DNA from: Lachnospiraceae bacterium UBA4260
GTDB lineage: Bacteria > Bacillota > Clostridia > Lachnospirales > Lachnospiraceae
DNA: 60,460 bases
Direction of reading: 5' to 3'
NCBI GenBank assembly: GCA_002395235.1
Contig: DGWK01000034.1
Coordinates: forward strand, 44,635 to 105,094
Shown here: positions 50,983 through 58,889 of the stretch, one piece after another
Layout: each line of letters begins with the position of its first letter
Numbering within the stretch: the stretch's first letter is position 1
The notes under the pieces: model-generated
Told to the model about the DNA's origin: nothing
The model's database searches: none
Seen by the model: the letters and a program-made list of their open reading frames with translations, nothing else
Program-made: the position numbers and the translations under genes

Positions 50983-51698
50983 GCGCCGGGAGAACCCGGG
51001 GAGCGAAAGAGGCGCCCAAAAGAAGAAAGGCCGCAAGGCCTGCGGCATCCGTCCCGGGGACCAGGCAGAACTGGAGAGCTTCCAACATGCTCTATCCGGT
51101 GCCGGCAGTCCTGATCGGATGCAGGGACAAAGAGGGAAAGGACAACCTGATGACGGCCGCCTGGGCAGGAACCATCTGCAGCGATCCCGTCATGGTGTCC
51201 GTGTCGATCCGCAAGGAGCGATTTTCCCACGCCATAATTGAAAGTACAGGTGAATTTACGATCAGTCTTACGACCCGGTCGCTCGCAAGAGCCACAGATT
51301 ACTGCGGCGTGCGGTCGGGAAGGAACACTGATAAGTTCAGAGAAATGAAGCTCACGCCTTTGGAATCCGTCAGGATCGGCGCGCCGGGAGTGGCCCAGAG
51401 TCCTGTGGTCCTCGAGTGCAAAGTGAAACAGATTCTGAGGCTGGGCAGCCACGACATGTTCATAGCGGAAGTTGTGAATGTGAGCGTGGACGAGCGATAT
51501 CTCGACGAAAACGGGAAGCTGGAACTGGAGAAAGCGGACCTGATCGCGTACTCGCACGGGCAATATTTTGCACTGGGTGACAAGATCGGGAAATTCGGGT
51601 ATTCAGTCCGCAGAAAACCGGAGACGGCGGGATCCGGAAGTTCGGGCGAGGGCGGCAAGAGGCGCCCCGCTGCGAAAGGATCTTCCGGAAAAAACTAA
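50979..51698 (+). CDS. Flavin reductase-like FMN-binding protein
   Basis: The core of this 239-residue protein matches the flavin reductase/FMN-binding split-barrel family: NMLYPVPAVLIGC, NLMTAAWAGTICSDPVMVSVSIRKERFSH (key T-A-A-W, P-P/S-D-P) and DLIAYSHGQYFALGD. It would be an FMN-containing, NAD(P)H-dependent oxidoreductase. The annotated start is TTG 50979, overlapping the preceding stop, but ATG 51087 gives the core alone. Both termini carry basic, low-complexity tails (about residues 8-28 and 205-239) that are unusual for the family. Reaction and partner unknown. Confidence 0.82.
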   Translation: MSAGRTRGAKEAPKRRKAARPAASVPGTRQNWRASNMLYPVPAVLIGCRDKEGKDNLMTAAWAGTICSDPVMVSVSIRKERFSHAIIESTGEFTISLTTRSLARATDYCGVRSGRNTDKFREMKLTPLESVRIGAPGVAQSPVVLECKVKQILRLGSHDMFIAEVVNVSVDERYLDENGKLELEKADLIAYSHGQYFALGDKIGKFGYSVRRKPETAGSGSSGEGGKRRPAAKGSSGKN

Positions 51699-51742
51699 CA
51701 AAAATCGGCTTGCAGCAGTCCGGAAGAGGGTCAAATCTCCGA

Positions 51743-51771
51743 TTGACATTTCCTGTCGTCGGTACTATTAT
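51743..51771 (+). promoter_or_regulatory. Strong promoter of murA
   Basis: TTGACA (51743-51748), a 17-base spacer and TATTAT (51766-51771), close to consensus, 40 bases before the murA start. Confidence 0.7.
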
Positions 51772-51810
51772 CCTTGGTATTGCAAAAAAGCGATTACAAC
51801 GAGGGACGGT

Positions 51811-53106
51811 ATGGAACATTATATAGTGAAGGGAGGAAACTCCCTGTCCGGAGAAGTGGAGATTGCCGGAGCCAAGAACGCAGCGCTTGCGATCCTGGCG
51901 GCTTCGATCATGACCAATGAGACCGTTACGGTGGAAAATGTGCCGGATGTCAGCGACATTCGCGCTATTTTAAAGACCATCGAGGTGATCGGCGGCCACG
52001 TGGAGAAGATCGATCGCCACACATTCCGGATCAATGGCTCGGCTATCAGCAAGGATACGCCTGTGGACAACGATTACGTCAGAAAGATCAGAGGGTCTTA
52101 CTATCTGATCGGTTCTCTTCTCGGCAAGTACAAGAGGGCCAGCGTGGCGCTCCCGGGCGGATGCAACATCGGCCTGCGCCCCATCGACCAGCACATCAAG
52201 GGCTTCCGCGCGCTGGGCGCGACCGTGAGACTGGCGTCGGGACGTGTGGACGCGAAGGCTGACAGGCTGACCGGATCCCATATTTACATGGACGTAGTAT
52301 CTGTCGGCGCCACGATCAACATCATCATGGCAGCCGTTATGGCAGAGGGAAATACGACGATCGAGAACGCGGCTAAGGAGCCCCACGTGGTCGACCTTGC
52401 CAACTTCCTCAACAGCATGGGAGCGAGGATCAAGGGCGCCGGAACGGATGTGATCCGCATCAAGGGCGTCAGCAGCCTGCACGGCACCACTTATTCGATC
52501 ATCCCGGACCAGATCGAGGCGGGAACATTCATGTTCGCGGCGGCGGCCACCAGAGGCGACGTGACGATCAAGAATGTCATCCCCAAGCACTTGGAATCTC
52601 TGACCGCGAAGCTCCTTGAGATCGGCTGCCAGGTCGAGGAGTCGGACGACATGGTGCGCGTAGTGGCCACCAAGAGACTCGGCCGCACGAATGTCAAAAC
52701 ATTGCCTTATCCCGGTTTCCCCACCGATATGCAGCCGCAGATCACCGTTGTTCTGGGGTTGAGCAGAGGAATCAGCATAGTCACCGAGAGCATTTTCGAG
52801 AACCGCTTCAAGTATGTGGACGAGCTCACGAAGATGGGCGCCAGCATCACGGTGGAGGGCAACACGGCCATCATCGACGGCGTGGAGCAGTACACCGGAG
52901 CAGTGCTCAGTTCTCCTGACCTGCGCGCGGGCGCGGCCCTTGTGATCGCAGCCCTCGCGGCGGACGACTACAGCGAGATCCGGGACATCAAGTTCATCGA
53001 GAGAGGCTACGAGGACTTCCCGGAGAAGCTCCGCAAGATCGGCGCGCACATCGAGAAGATCGACACGGAAGAGGACAAGAAGAAATTTATGTTCCGCGTC
53101 GGGTAA
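51811..53106 (+). CDS. murA: UDP-N-acetylglucosamine 1-carboxyvinyltransferase
   Basis: MurA transfers enolpyruvate from PEP to UDP-GlcNAc, the first committed step of peptidoglycan synthesis and the target of fosfomycin. The 431 residues include the UDP-sugar-binding AGAKNAAL (Lys22, Asn23) and the active-site loop PGGCNIGLRPIDQHI with Cys118, the residue attacked by fosfomycin. Two EPSP-synthase-like domains are complete. The ATG at 51811 follows GAGGGAC; a longer frame from 51568 overlaps the upstream gene. It is monocistronic with a strong promoter. It may be one of two MurA paralogues, as Firmicutes often have two. Confidence 0.96.
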   Translation: MEHYIVKGGNSLSGEVEIAGAKNAALAILAASIMTNETVTVENVPDVSDIRAILKTIEVIGGHVEKIDRHTFRINGSAISKDTPVDNDYVRKIRGSYYLIGSLLGKYKRASVALPGGCNIGLRPIDQHIKGFRALGATVRLASGRVDAKADRLTGSHIYMDVVSVGATINIIMAAVMAEGNTTIENAAKEPHVVDLANFLNSMGARIKGAGTDVIRIKGVSSLHGTTYSIIPDQIEAGTFMFAAAATRGDVTIKNVIPKHLESLTAKLLEIGCQVEESDDMVRVVATKRLGRTNVKTLPYPGFPTDMQPQITVVLGLSRGISIVTESIFENRFKYVDELTKMGASITVEGNTAIIDGVEQYTGAVLSSPDLRAGAALVIAALAADDYSEIRDIKFIERGYEDFPEKLRKIGAHIEKIDTEEDKKKFMFRVG

Positions 53107-53113
53107 GTTGGGA

Positions 53114-53142
53114 TTTACAGATCCCGCCGTACGGTATATAAT
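53114..53142 (+). promoter_or_regulatory. Promoter of the FMN riboswitch-ribU unit
   Basis: TTTACA (53114-53119), a 17-base spacer and TATAAT (53137-53142), 56 bases before the riboswitch aptamer. Confidence 0.7.
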
Positions 53143-53197
53143 TGTTCGATGTAAGGACCACGGATGTGGCCGGTAACAACTTAATAACCACGATGTT

Positions 53198-53302
53198 TTT
53201 CGGGGCAGGGTGAAATTCCCTACTGGCGGTAAAGTCCGCGACCCGCTTCGGCGGCTGACTCGGTGAAACTCCGGGACCAACAGTATAGTCTGGATGGAAG
53301 AA
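53198..53302 (+). ncRNA. FMN riboswitch (RFN element) aptamer
   Basis: The conserved RFN blocks are present in order: CGGGGCAGGGTGAAATTCCC, ACTGGCGGTAAAGTCCGCGA, CGGTGAAACTCCGGGACC, and the 3' end CAGTATAGTCTGGATGGAAGA (in part). On binding FMN the aptamer would favour the terminator at 53376, lowering ribU expression when flavin is plentiful. Confidence 0.97.
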
Positions 53303-53375
53303 CAAACTTCTGGTAATGTGCAAGGGAAAGTGGAACTTTGGTTTCCGTTTTCTTTTGGCGTCGGATGTAAGAAAT

Positions 53376-53406
53376 GCCCCGTGTGCGTATGCGCGCGGGG
53401 CTTTTT
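53376..53406 (+). terminator. Terminator of the FMN riboswitch expression platform
   Basis: GCCCCGTGTG / CGCGCGGGGC (53376-53385, 53392-53401, two G-T pairs) with a 6-base loop, then TTTTT, about 75 bases after the aptamer and 80 before ribU. Confidence 0.9.
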
Positions 53407-53486
53407 GCGGCTTATGGACCACGGATTTCTGACACTACACCCGGATAGTTTGGAAAAGAATTACTGTCATTTAAGGAGGTAAAAAA

Positions 53487-54242
53487 ATGAACGGATTCTT
53501 TGAAGCAGTTAAGGAAAATGCGAGCTTTGTGGGTGTGTGCATGATCACGGTGATCGCCATCACGCTGATCGCCTATGCGGCCGAGAAACTGGCCAAACGC
53601 AGAAACGGCAGCACGGACCGCGTGCTGGCCACCAGAAAAGTAGTCATGATCGGCATGTTCGGGGCCATCTCCGGCATCCTTTACTGCTTTGACTTCGGAA
53701 TTCCGATCGCGCCCTCTTTCTATAAGCTGGACTTCAGCGAGCTCCCCGCACTGATCGCGGGATTCGCGTTCGGCCCTGTGGCGGGCGTCCTGGTGGAGTT
53801 CGTCAAGCAGCTCGTAAAGCTCCTGCTCAAGTCGACTTCTACGGCCTTTGTCGGCGACCTGGCCAACTACCTGATCGGCTGCATGCTGGTGCTTCCCGCG
53901 TCCGTGATCTATCAGTTCCATAAATCAAAACACAGCGCTCTGATCGGCTGCGTCGTCGGAACGATCGTCATGACGATCTTCGGAACCTGGTTCAACGCCG
54001 TCTATCTGCTGCCCACCTTCTCCAGGCTCTTCGGCATGCCGCTGGATGCGATCCTGGGCATGGGCGCGGCCATTAACCCCAGAGTCACGAACCTGACAAA
54101 TTTCGTGATCCTGATGGTGGCACCGATCAACATCATCAAGGGGACCGGCATTTCCGCGCTGACCATGCTGATCTACAAGAAGATCAGCCCGATCATCAAG
54201 TACGGAAATTCTGAGCTGCAGAGTGTAAAGGCAGCGGAATAA
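53487..54242 (+). CDS. ribU: Riboflavin ECF transporter S component
   Basis: RibU is the riboflavin-binding S component that works with the shared EcfA-EcfA'-EcfT module to import riboflavin. The 251 residues have six core helices plus an extra N-terminal helix (about residues 15-33) and a basic linker, longer than typical RibU. The signature SFYKLDFSELPALIAGFAFGPVAG (about residues 76-99, key K-L-D-F-S-E-L-P) is diagnostic. The upstream FMN riboswitch confirms the assignment. The ATG follows AAGGAGG. EcfA/T genes are not in the window, as expected for a group II ECF system. Confidence 0.95.
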   Translation: MNGFFEAVKENASFVGVCMITVIAITLIAYAAEKLAKRRNGSTDRVLATRKVVMIGMFGAISGILYCFDFGIPIAPSFYKLDFSELPALIAGFAFGPVAGVLVEFVKQLVKLLLKSTSTAFVGDLANYLIGCMLVLPASVIYQFHKSKHSALIGCVVGTIVMTIFGTWFNAVYLLPTFSRLFGMPLDAILGMGAAINPRVTNLTNFVILMVAPINIIKGTGISALTMLIYKKISPIIKYGNSELQSVKAAE

Positions 54243-54257
54243 CTCAGAGTATTAAAG

Positions 54258-54297
54258 CAGACCGAACGCTGCGGCATGCGGCGGGCGGTCTGTTTTT
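54258..54297 (+). terminator. Terminator of ribU
   Basis: CAGACCG (54258-54264) pairs with CGGTCTG (54286-54292), with an inner CGCTGC / GCGGCG helix, then TTTTT. Confidence 0.85.
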
Positions 54298-54303
54298 GTG
54301 TCC

Positions 54304-54332
54304 TTGTTTTAAAGAAGCATTTGTGGAATAAT
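54304..54332 (+). promoter_or_regulatory. Candidate promoter overlapping the tsaE start
   Basis: TTGTTT (54304-54309), a 17-base spacer and AATAAT (54327-54332). The predicted start site falls at about 54339, next to ATG 54340, which would make the mRNA leaderless. Confidence 0.4.
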
Positions 54333-54795
54333 GGTGTCTATGAATACGCAAATGATTAAATCAATTAAAGAGACCTCCTGCATGGAGGAAACGGCAAAAT
54401 ATGCCTATGAGATGGCGTCGAAGGCACAGCCCGGTCAGGTCTACGCACTGATCGGAGACCTTGGCGTGGGCAAAACCGTCTTTACCAAGGGATTTGCGAG
54501 AGGACTGGGGATCGAGGAGCCGGTGAGTTCTCCGACTTTCACTATTTTGCAGATTTATGAGGAGGGGCGCCTGCCCCTGTACCACTTCGATGTCTATCGG
54601 ATCGAAGAGCCCGAAGAGATGGAAGAGGTCGGGTTTGACGACTATATTTACGGCGACGGCGTCTGCCTGATCGAGTGGGCGAACCGGATCGAGGAGATCC
54701 TGCCGGAGGAGACGATCTATATCGTGATCGAAAAGGACCTGGAGAAGGGGATGGACTACAGAAAGATCACGGTGGTCCGGCCTGAGAAAAAATGA
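54331..54795 (+). CDS. tsaE: tRNA t6A biosynthesis ATPase TsaE
   Basis: TsaE is the P-loop ATPase that cycles the TsaB-TsaD complex during N6-threonylcarbamoyladenosine synthesis on ANN-decoding tRNAs. The 154 residues contain the Walker A GDLGVGKTVFTKG, SSPTFTILQIYEEG and YHFDVYRIEEPEE signatures, then IEWANRI. Three close ATGs (54331, 54340, 54352) lack a ribosome site, and a promoter overlaps the first, so the true start may be 54340. It heads the t6A cluster with tsaB, rimI, rnz and tsaD; a dispersed hairpin repeat separates it from tsaB. Confidence 0.94.
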   Translation: MVSMNTQMIKSIKETSCMEETAKYAYEMASKAQPGQVYALIGDLGVGKTVFTKGFARGLGIEEPVSSPTFTILQIYEEGRLPLYHFDVYRIEEPEEMEEVGFDDYIYGDGVCLIEWANRIEEILPEETIYIVIEKDLEKGMDYRKITVVRPEKK

Positions 54796-54867
54796 GGCAT
54801 ATGCCTCTTTTAAAACCCTTCTTCAGTGGAATATCCACCGAAGAAGGGATTCAGAAAAGGGTATAGC
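54794..54867 (+). repeat. Dispersed hairpin repeat, copy 3
   Basis: GAGGCATATGCCTC (54794-54807), TTTTAAAA, hairpin CCCTTCTTCAGTGGA / TCCACCGAAGAAGGG (54816-54830, 54834-54848), then TTCAGAAAAGGGTATA. Block order matches the copy at 43699-43766 eleven kilobases away. Confidence 0.88.
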
Positions 54868-54917
54868 CGATTAAAAAAGACATAAGATAAAGAAACATTA
54901 GGAAAGAGATACAGGTA

Positions 54918-55640
54918 ATGAAAATTCTTGCAATAGAAGCTTCAGGACCGGTGGCAGGGTGCGCCCTGTGGGAGGACGGAACGCTGACGGCGGAGTACAG
55001 CGTCCAGTATAAGAAAAAGCACTCCCAGAGCCTGGTCCCGATGCTGGAGGAAATGAAAGAGATGGTCGATCTTGAGCTGTCAAGCATCGACTTTATTGCC
55101 GTCACGTCCGGCCCCGGGTCTTTCACGGGACTCAGGATCGGAGCGGCGACCGTCAAGGGACTCGGACTGGCGCTCGACAAGCCGGTGCTGCCCGTCCCGA
55201 CGGTGGACTCGCTGGCCTGCAACCTGTACGGGACGGACCGGGTGATCTGCCCGCTCATGGACGCCCGCAGGCAGCAGGTCTACACGGGAATCTATGAAAA
55301 CAGAGACGGCCTCAATGTTTTGCGCCCTCAGTGCGTGACAGCGCTGGCGGACATCGCGGAGGAGCTGAACGGTCTCGGCAGAGAAGTTGTTTTCCTGGGA
55401 GACGGGGTGCCCGTAAATGAAAAAGCGCTGGCTGAGCTCATGAAAGTGCCGTATCTGCTGGCCCCCGCGCATCTGAGCAGACAGAGAGCGGCTGCGACGG
55501 CAGTCAGGGCGGCACAGATCTATGCGGAAAAGGGCGAAGCGGCGCTGGTGTCCTCGGACGATTTCAGGCCGGAGTATCTGCGGATTCCCCAGGCGGAGCG
55601 CGAGCGCGGGGACAAGCGCAACTACAAGGTATTCGTATGA
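54918..55640 (+). CDS. tsaB: tRNA t6A biosynthesis dimerisation protein TsaB
   Basis: TsaB is the non-catalytic paralogue of TsaD; the pair transfers threonylcarbamoyl to A37 of tRNA. The 240 residues start MKILAIEASGPVAGCALWE and contain VTSGPGSFTGLRIGAATVKGLG (about residues 63-84, key S-G-P-G-S-F-T-G-L-R), diagnostic for TsaB. Normal length. It follows the repeat after tsaE and overlaps rimI by four bases, so translation of the two is coupled. Confidence 0.95.
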   Translation: MKILAIEASGPVAGCALWEDGTLTAEYSVQYKKKHSQSLVPMLEEMKEMVDLELSSIDFIAVTSGPGSFTGLRIGAATVKGLGLALDKPVLPVPTVDSLACNLYGTDRVICPLMDARRQQVYTGIYENRDGLNVLRPQCVTALADIAEELNGLGREVVFLGDGVPVNEKALAELMKVPYLLAPAHLSRQRAAATAVRAAQIYAEKGEAALVSSDDFRPEYLRIPQAERERGDKRNYKVFV

Positions 55641-56122
55641 TTCGGAAACCTGAAGAAATTGTGATCCGCCCGATGACGCCGGACGATATCGAGAACGTCC
55701 TGGTCGTGGAGAGGGCATGTTTCTCCGACCCCTGGTCGGCGGAGGTCTTTTCGGCGACGCTCCTTCTGCCGTACGCCCACTACTACGTGGCGGAGATCAC
55801 GGAAGAAGGCGGCAGCCGGAGAATCATCGGAGAGTGCGGCGTGAGAGATATTGTCGGAGAAGGGGAGATCACCAACGTGGCGGTCCACCCGGACTGGCAG
55901 GGATTTGGCGTCGCGACCAGGATGCTGGGCACTGTTTTGGCCCGGTCTGTGGAAGAAGGAATGACGGCGTTCACTCTGGAAGTGAGGGCGGGCAACAGGC
56001 CGGCCATAGCGCTGTATGAAAAATACGGGTTTCGCACGGAGGGGATCCGAGCCGGTTTTTACGAAAAGCCGGTGGAAGACGCCCTCATAATGTGGCGCAG
56101 AGACTCGCTCTGCGAACCATAA
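55637..56122 (+). CDS. rimI: Ribosomal-protein-alanine N-acetyltransferase (GNAT)
   Basis: The 161-residue GNAT-fold enzyme is the RimI-like protein that typically sits in the tsaB-tsaD cluster; it acetylates the N-terminal alanine of ribosomal protein S18 and possibly other proteins. Visible motifs are the acetyl-CoA loop VHPDWQGFGVATRMLG (R/Q-x-x-G-x-A pattern), ITNVAVHP just before it, and LEVRAGNRPAIALYEKYGF near the end. ATG overlaps the tsaB stop. Its last codons form part of a small hairpin (56096-56114). Confidence 0.93.
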   Translation: MIRKPEEIVIRPMTPDDIENVLVVERACFSDPWSAEVFSATLLLPYAHYYVAEITEEGGSRRIIGECGVRDIVGEGEITNVAVHPDWQGFGVATRMLGTVLARSVEEGMTAFTLEVRAGNRPAIALYEKYGFRTEGIRAGFYEKPVEDALIMWRRDSLCEP

Positions 56123-56136
56123 CTAAGAGGTTTTTT

Positions 56137-57069
56137 ATGATTGATGTTTGTTTACTGGGATCGGGCGGAATGATGCCCCTCCCTTATCGCTTTCTCACTT
56201 CCCTGATGGTGCGCTATAACGGCAGGAGCATCCTGATCGACTGCGGGGAAGGGACGCAGGTGGCGCTCAAGCGCAAGGGGTGGAGCCCCAAGCCCATCGA
56301 CGTGATCCTTTTCACGCATTATCACGCGGATCACATCAGCGGCCTCCCGGGACTGCTCCTGACAATGGGCAACGCGGAGCGGACGGAGCCCGTCCTGATG
56401 GTGGGCCCCAAGGGCCTTGAGAGAGTGGTGAATTCGCTCAGGGTCATCGCACCCGAGATTCCCTTTGAGATCCGGTTCAAGGAACTCCGGGAGCCGGAGG
56501 AGTCTTTTAAGCTCCCCGGCGACAAGGATTTTACCATTCACGCCTACCGCGTGAACCACAACGTGACCTGCTACTGTTACGCCATGACGCTGGAGAGAAC
56601 GGGCAAGTTCGACGTAAAACGCGCGATGGCGCTGGACCTTCCCAAACCTTACTGGGGAAGGCTCCAAAGAGGCGAAACTATTGAGACGGAAAACGGACTG
56701 CTGACGCCGGACATGGTCCTGGGAGCCCCGCGCAAGGGCCTCAAGGTCGGCTACTGCACAGACACCCGCCCCTGCGAAGGCGCCGTCAAGGCGGCGGAAG
56801 GCGCGGACCTCTTCATCTGCGAGGGCATGTACGGCGAAGAGGACAAAATAGCGAAGGCGAAAGAGCACAAGCATATGACATTCTGCGAGGCGGCGCAGAT
56901 CGCGAGAAAGGCAAAACCGGCCAGATTATGGCTCACGCACTACAGTCCGTCGCTGACCCATCCGGATGAATTCATGCCGGCCGTTCGGAAGATCTTCCCT
57001 GCGGCGGCGCCGGGCAAGGACGGAAAGAGCACGGAGCTTCTATTTGAACAAGAGGAAGAAAATGGATAA
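56137..57069 (+). CDS. rnz: Ribonuclease Z
   Basis: RNase Z cleaves the 3' trailer of tRNA precursors lacking encoded CCA. The 310-residue metallo-beta-lactamase-fold protein has the zinc motif FTHYHADHISGLPGLL (about residues 63-78), CGEGTQ before it, YCTDTRP for the later metal ligand and LWLTHYSP near the end. Length fits the short bacterial form. ATG 56137 follows AAGAGG; the frame from 56092 overlaps rimI. It overlaps tsaD by eight bases. Placement between rimI and tsaD joins two tRNA-maturation functions. Confidence 0.94.
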   Translation: MIDVCLLGSGGMMPLPYRFLTSLMVRYNGRSILIDCGEGTQVALKRKGWSPKPIDVILFTHYHADHISGLPGLLLTMGNAERTEPVLMVGPKGLERVVNSLRVIAPEIPFEIRFKELREPEESFKLPGDKDFTIHAYRVNHNVTCYCYAMTLERTGKFDVKRAMALDLPKPYWGRLQRGETIETENGLLTPDMVLGAPRKGLKVGYCTDTRPCEGAVKAAEGADLFICEGMYGEEDKIAKAKEHKHMTFCEAAQIARKAKPARLWLTHYSPSLTHPDEFMPAVRKIFPAAAPGKDGKSTELLFEQEEENG

Positions 57070-58084
57070 GGATATTGCTATTTTGGCTATAGAATCGAGC
57101 TGTGACGAGACAGCCGCTTCTGTAGTTGTGAACGGGAGGGATGTGCGCTCCAACGTGATCTCCTCCCAGATCGACATACACACACTGTACGGCGGCGTGG
57201 TGCCGGAGATCGCTTCGAGAAAGCACACGGAGCGGATCAACCAGGTGGTGCGCGCGGGCCTGTCCGAGGCGGGAATGACGCTGGCGGACATGGACGCCAT
57301 CGCCGTGACCTACGGGCCCGGGCTGGTGGGACCGCTCCTGATCGGGGTATCCGAGGCCAAGGCGCTCAGCTTCGCGACGGGAATCCCGCTGATCGGCGTG
57401 CACCACATCGAGGGGCATATCAGCGCCAACTACATTGCCAACAAGGATCTGGAGCCGCCTTTCGCCTGCCTGGTGGTCTCCGGAGGGCACACGCACCTGG
57501 TCCTGGTGAAGGACTACGGCGAGTATGAGATCCTGGGGAGGACCCAGGACGACGCGGCGGGCGAAGCTTTCGACAAGGTGGCGAGAGAGATCGGGCTGGG
57601 CTACCCGGGTGGCCCTAAGATCGACAAGGTCTCCAAAGAGGGAAATCCCGCGGCCATCGACTTCCCCAGAGGGAAAGTGGCCGGTTCGCGCTACGACTTC
57701 AGCTTCAGCGGCATGAAGTCCTCGGTGCTCAACTATCTCAACACCTGCAAGATGAAGAACATCCAGATCTCGGTGCCGGATGTAGCGGCCTCCTTCCAGC
57801 AGGCGGTGGTCGACGTGCTGGTCTCCCACGCCATGTGGGCGGTGGACGAGTTCCGCCTGACCAAGTTCGCGCTGGCCGGCGGCGTGGCCTCCAACAGCGC
57901 GCTCAGAGCGGCCATGAAAAAAACCTGTGCCGAAAGAAATGTGGAATTCTTCTGCCCGCCTCCGATCCTATGCACGGACAACGCGGCCATGATCGGGAGC
58001 GCGGCATACTACGAATACATAAAAGGAGTCCGAAGCGGCCTGGATCTTAATGCAAAGCCCGGGCTTAGATTGGGGGAGAGATGA
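57062..58084 (+). CDS. tsaD: tRNA N6-adenosine threonylcarbamoyltransferase TsaD
   Basis: TsaD is the catalytic subunit for t6A37 synthesis. The 340 residues begin with AILAIESSCDETAASVV and contain the metal-binding HHIEGHI motif (about residues 112-118), YGPGLVGPLLIG and the GGVASN ATP-site motif. All key residues are intact. ATG 57062 lies eight bases inside rnz behind AGAGGAAG, so translation is coupled. TsaB and TsaE are upstream; TsaC is not in the window. Confidence 0.96.
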   Translation: MDKDIAILAIESSCDETAASVVVNGRDVRSNVISSQIDIHTLYGGVVPEIASRKHTERINQVVRAGLSEAGMTLADMDAIAVTYGPGLVGPLLIGVSEAKALSFATGIPLIGVHHIEGHISANYIANKDLEPPFACLVVSGGHTHLVLVKDYGEYEILGRTQDDAAGEAFDKVAREIGLGYPGGPKIDKVSKEGNPAAIDFPRGKVAGSRYDFSFSGMKSSVLNYLNTCKMKNIQISVPDVAASFQQAVVDVLVSHAMWAVDEFRLTKFALAGGVASNSALRAAMKKTCAERNVEFFCPPPILCTDNAAMIGSAAYYEYIKGVRSGLDLNAKPGLRLGER

Positions 58085-58869
58085 CAGGAAAAGTCAGTAA
58101 AGAACCGATCCGGAATAATCAGACCGACATGGAGCAGAGTACAAAGGCGCGCGGGGACCGATGCACAGCCATCCTCCTGGCGGCCGGCAAGGGACTGCGC
58201 ATGGGCGGCGAGACCCGCAAACAGTTCATGGACGTCAGCGGAATGCCCCTCTTTACGTATTCCCTGCAGACCATGGACACTTGCGACATCATAACGGATA
58301 TTGTGATCACGGTGCCGGAAGGCGATCAGGAGTACTGCAGGGAGACAATCGACACCTGCGGGCTTGGTGGAAAGGTCCGCAAGATCGTGGTCGGCGGACG
58401 CGAGAGGTGCTTTTCCGTGCATAACGCCCTGCAGGCGGTGGACTGGCCCTGCGATTATGCTTTTATTCACGATACGGCCCGTCCTTTCATCGAGGAGTCG
58501 ACCATGGAGAGACTCTACGACGAGGTCCGCATCAACAAAGCCTGCGTCGCGGCCGTTCCCTCCAAGGACACGGTCAAAATATCGGATACCGAAGGCTTCG
58601 TCGTGCAGACGCCCAAGCGAAAGAACGTCTGGATCGTGCAGACGCCGCAGGTATTTGACTTCGAGCTCATCAAGACGGCCCACGAGAAGATGGTGGAGCA
58701 GTACGACGAGCTGCTGAAAAAGGGCGTCATCATCACGGACGACGCCATGGTGGCGGAGACCTTTACCGGAAACAAGGTCAAGCTGGTAATGGCTTCCTAC
58801 CGCAACATCAAGGTGACTTCGCCGGAGGATCTGGTCACCGTATTTGCCTACATGAAAGAGAAGAAGTGA
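58081..58869 (+). CDS. ispD: 2-C-methyl-D-erythritol 4-phosphate cytidylyltransferase
   Basis: IspD makes CDP-methylerythritol from MEP and CTP in the non-mevalonate isoprenoid pathway. The 262-residue protein has the nucleotide-binding ILLAAGKGLRMGGETRKQF (about residues 32-50), HDTARPFIEES and ITDDAMVAE typical of IspD. A 27-residue polar N-terminal extension precedes the core; ATG 58129 would remove half of it. ATG 58081 overlaps the tsaD stop (ATGA). The related TarI (ribitol-phosphate) cytidylyltransferases are an alternative, because no other isoprenoid gene is adjacent. Confidence 0.87.
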   Translation: MTGKVSKEPIRNNQTDMEQSTKARGDRCTAILLAAGKGLRMGGETRKQFMDVSGMPLFTYSLQTMDTCDIITDIVITVPEGDQEYCRETIDTCGLGGKVRKIVVGGRERCFSVHNALQAVDWPCDYAFIHDTARPFIEESTMERLYDEVRINKACVAAVPSKDTVKISDTEGFVVQTPKRKNVWIVQTPQVFDFELIKTAHEKMVEQYDELLKKGVIITDDAMVAETFTGNKVKLVMASYRNIKVTSPEDLVTVFAYMKEKK

Positions 58870-58889
58870 GCAGCTGAAAGCGAGGCAGT

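Noticed and set aside
53294..53482. 62-codon frame in the FMN riboswitch region
   Set aside because: It overlaps the aptamer end and the expression-platform terminator; the conserved sequence is explained by the RNA.
56096..56118. Hairpin at the end of rimI as a full copy of the GGYTCGC-GCGAGCC element
   Set aside because: The arms GACTCGC and GCGAACC mismatch at two positions, and the better stem here (CGCAGAG/CTCTGCG) is different, so it is only a weak relative.
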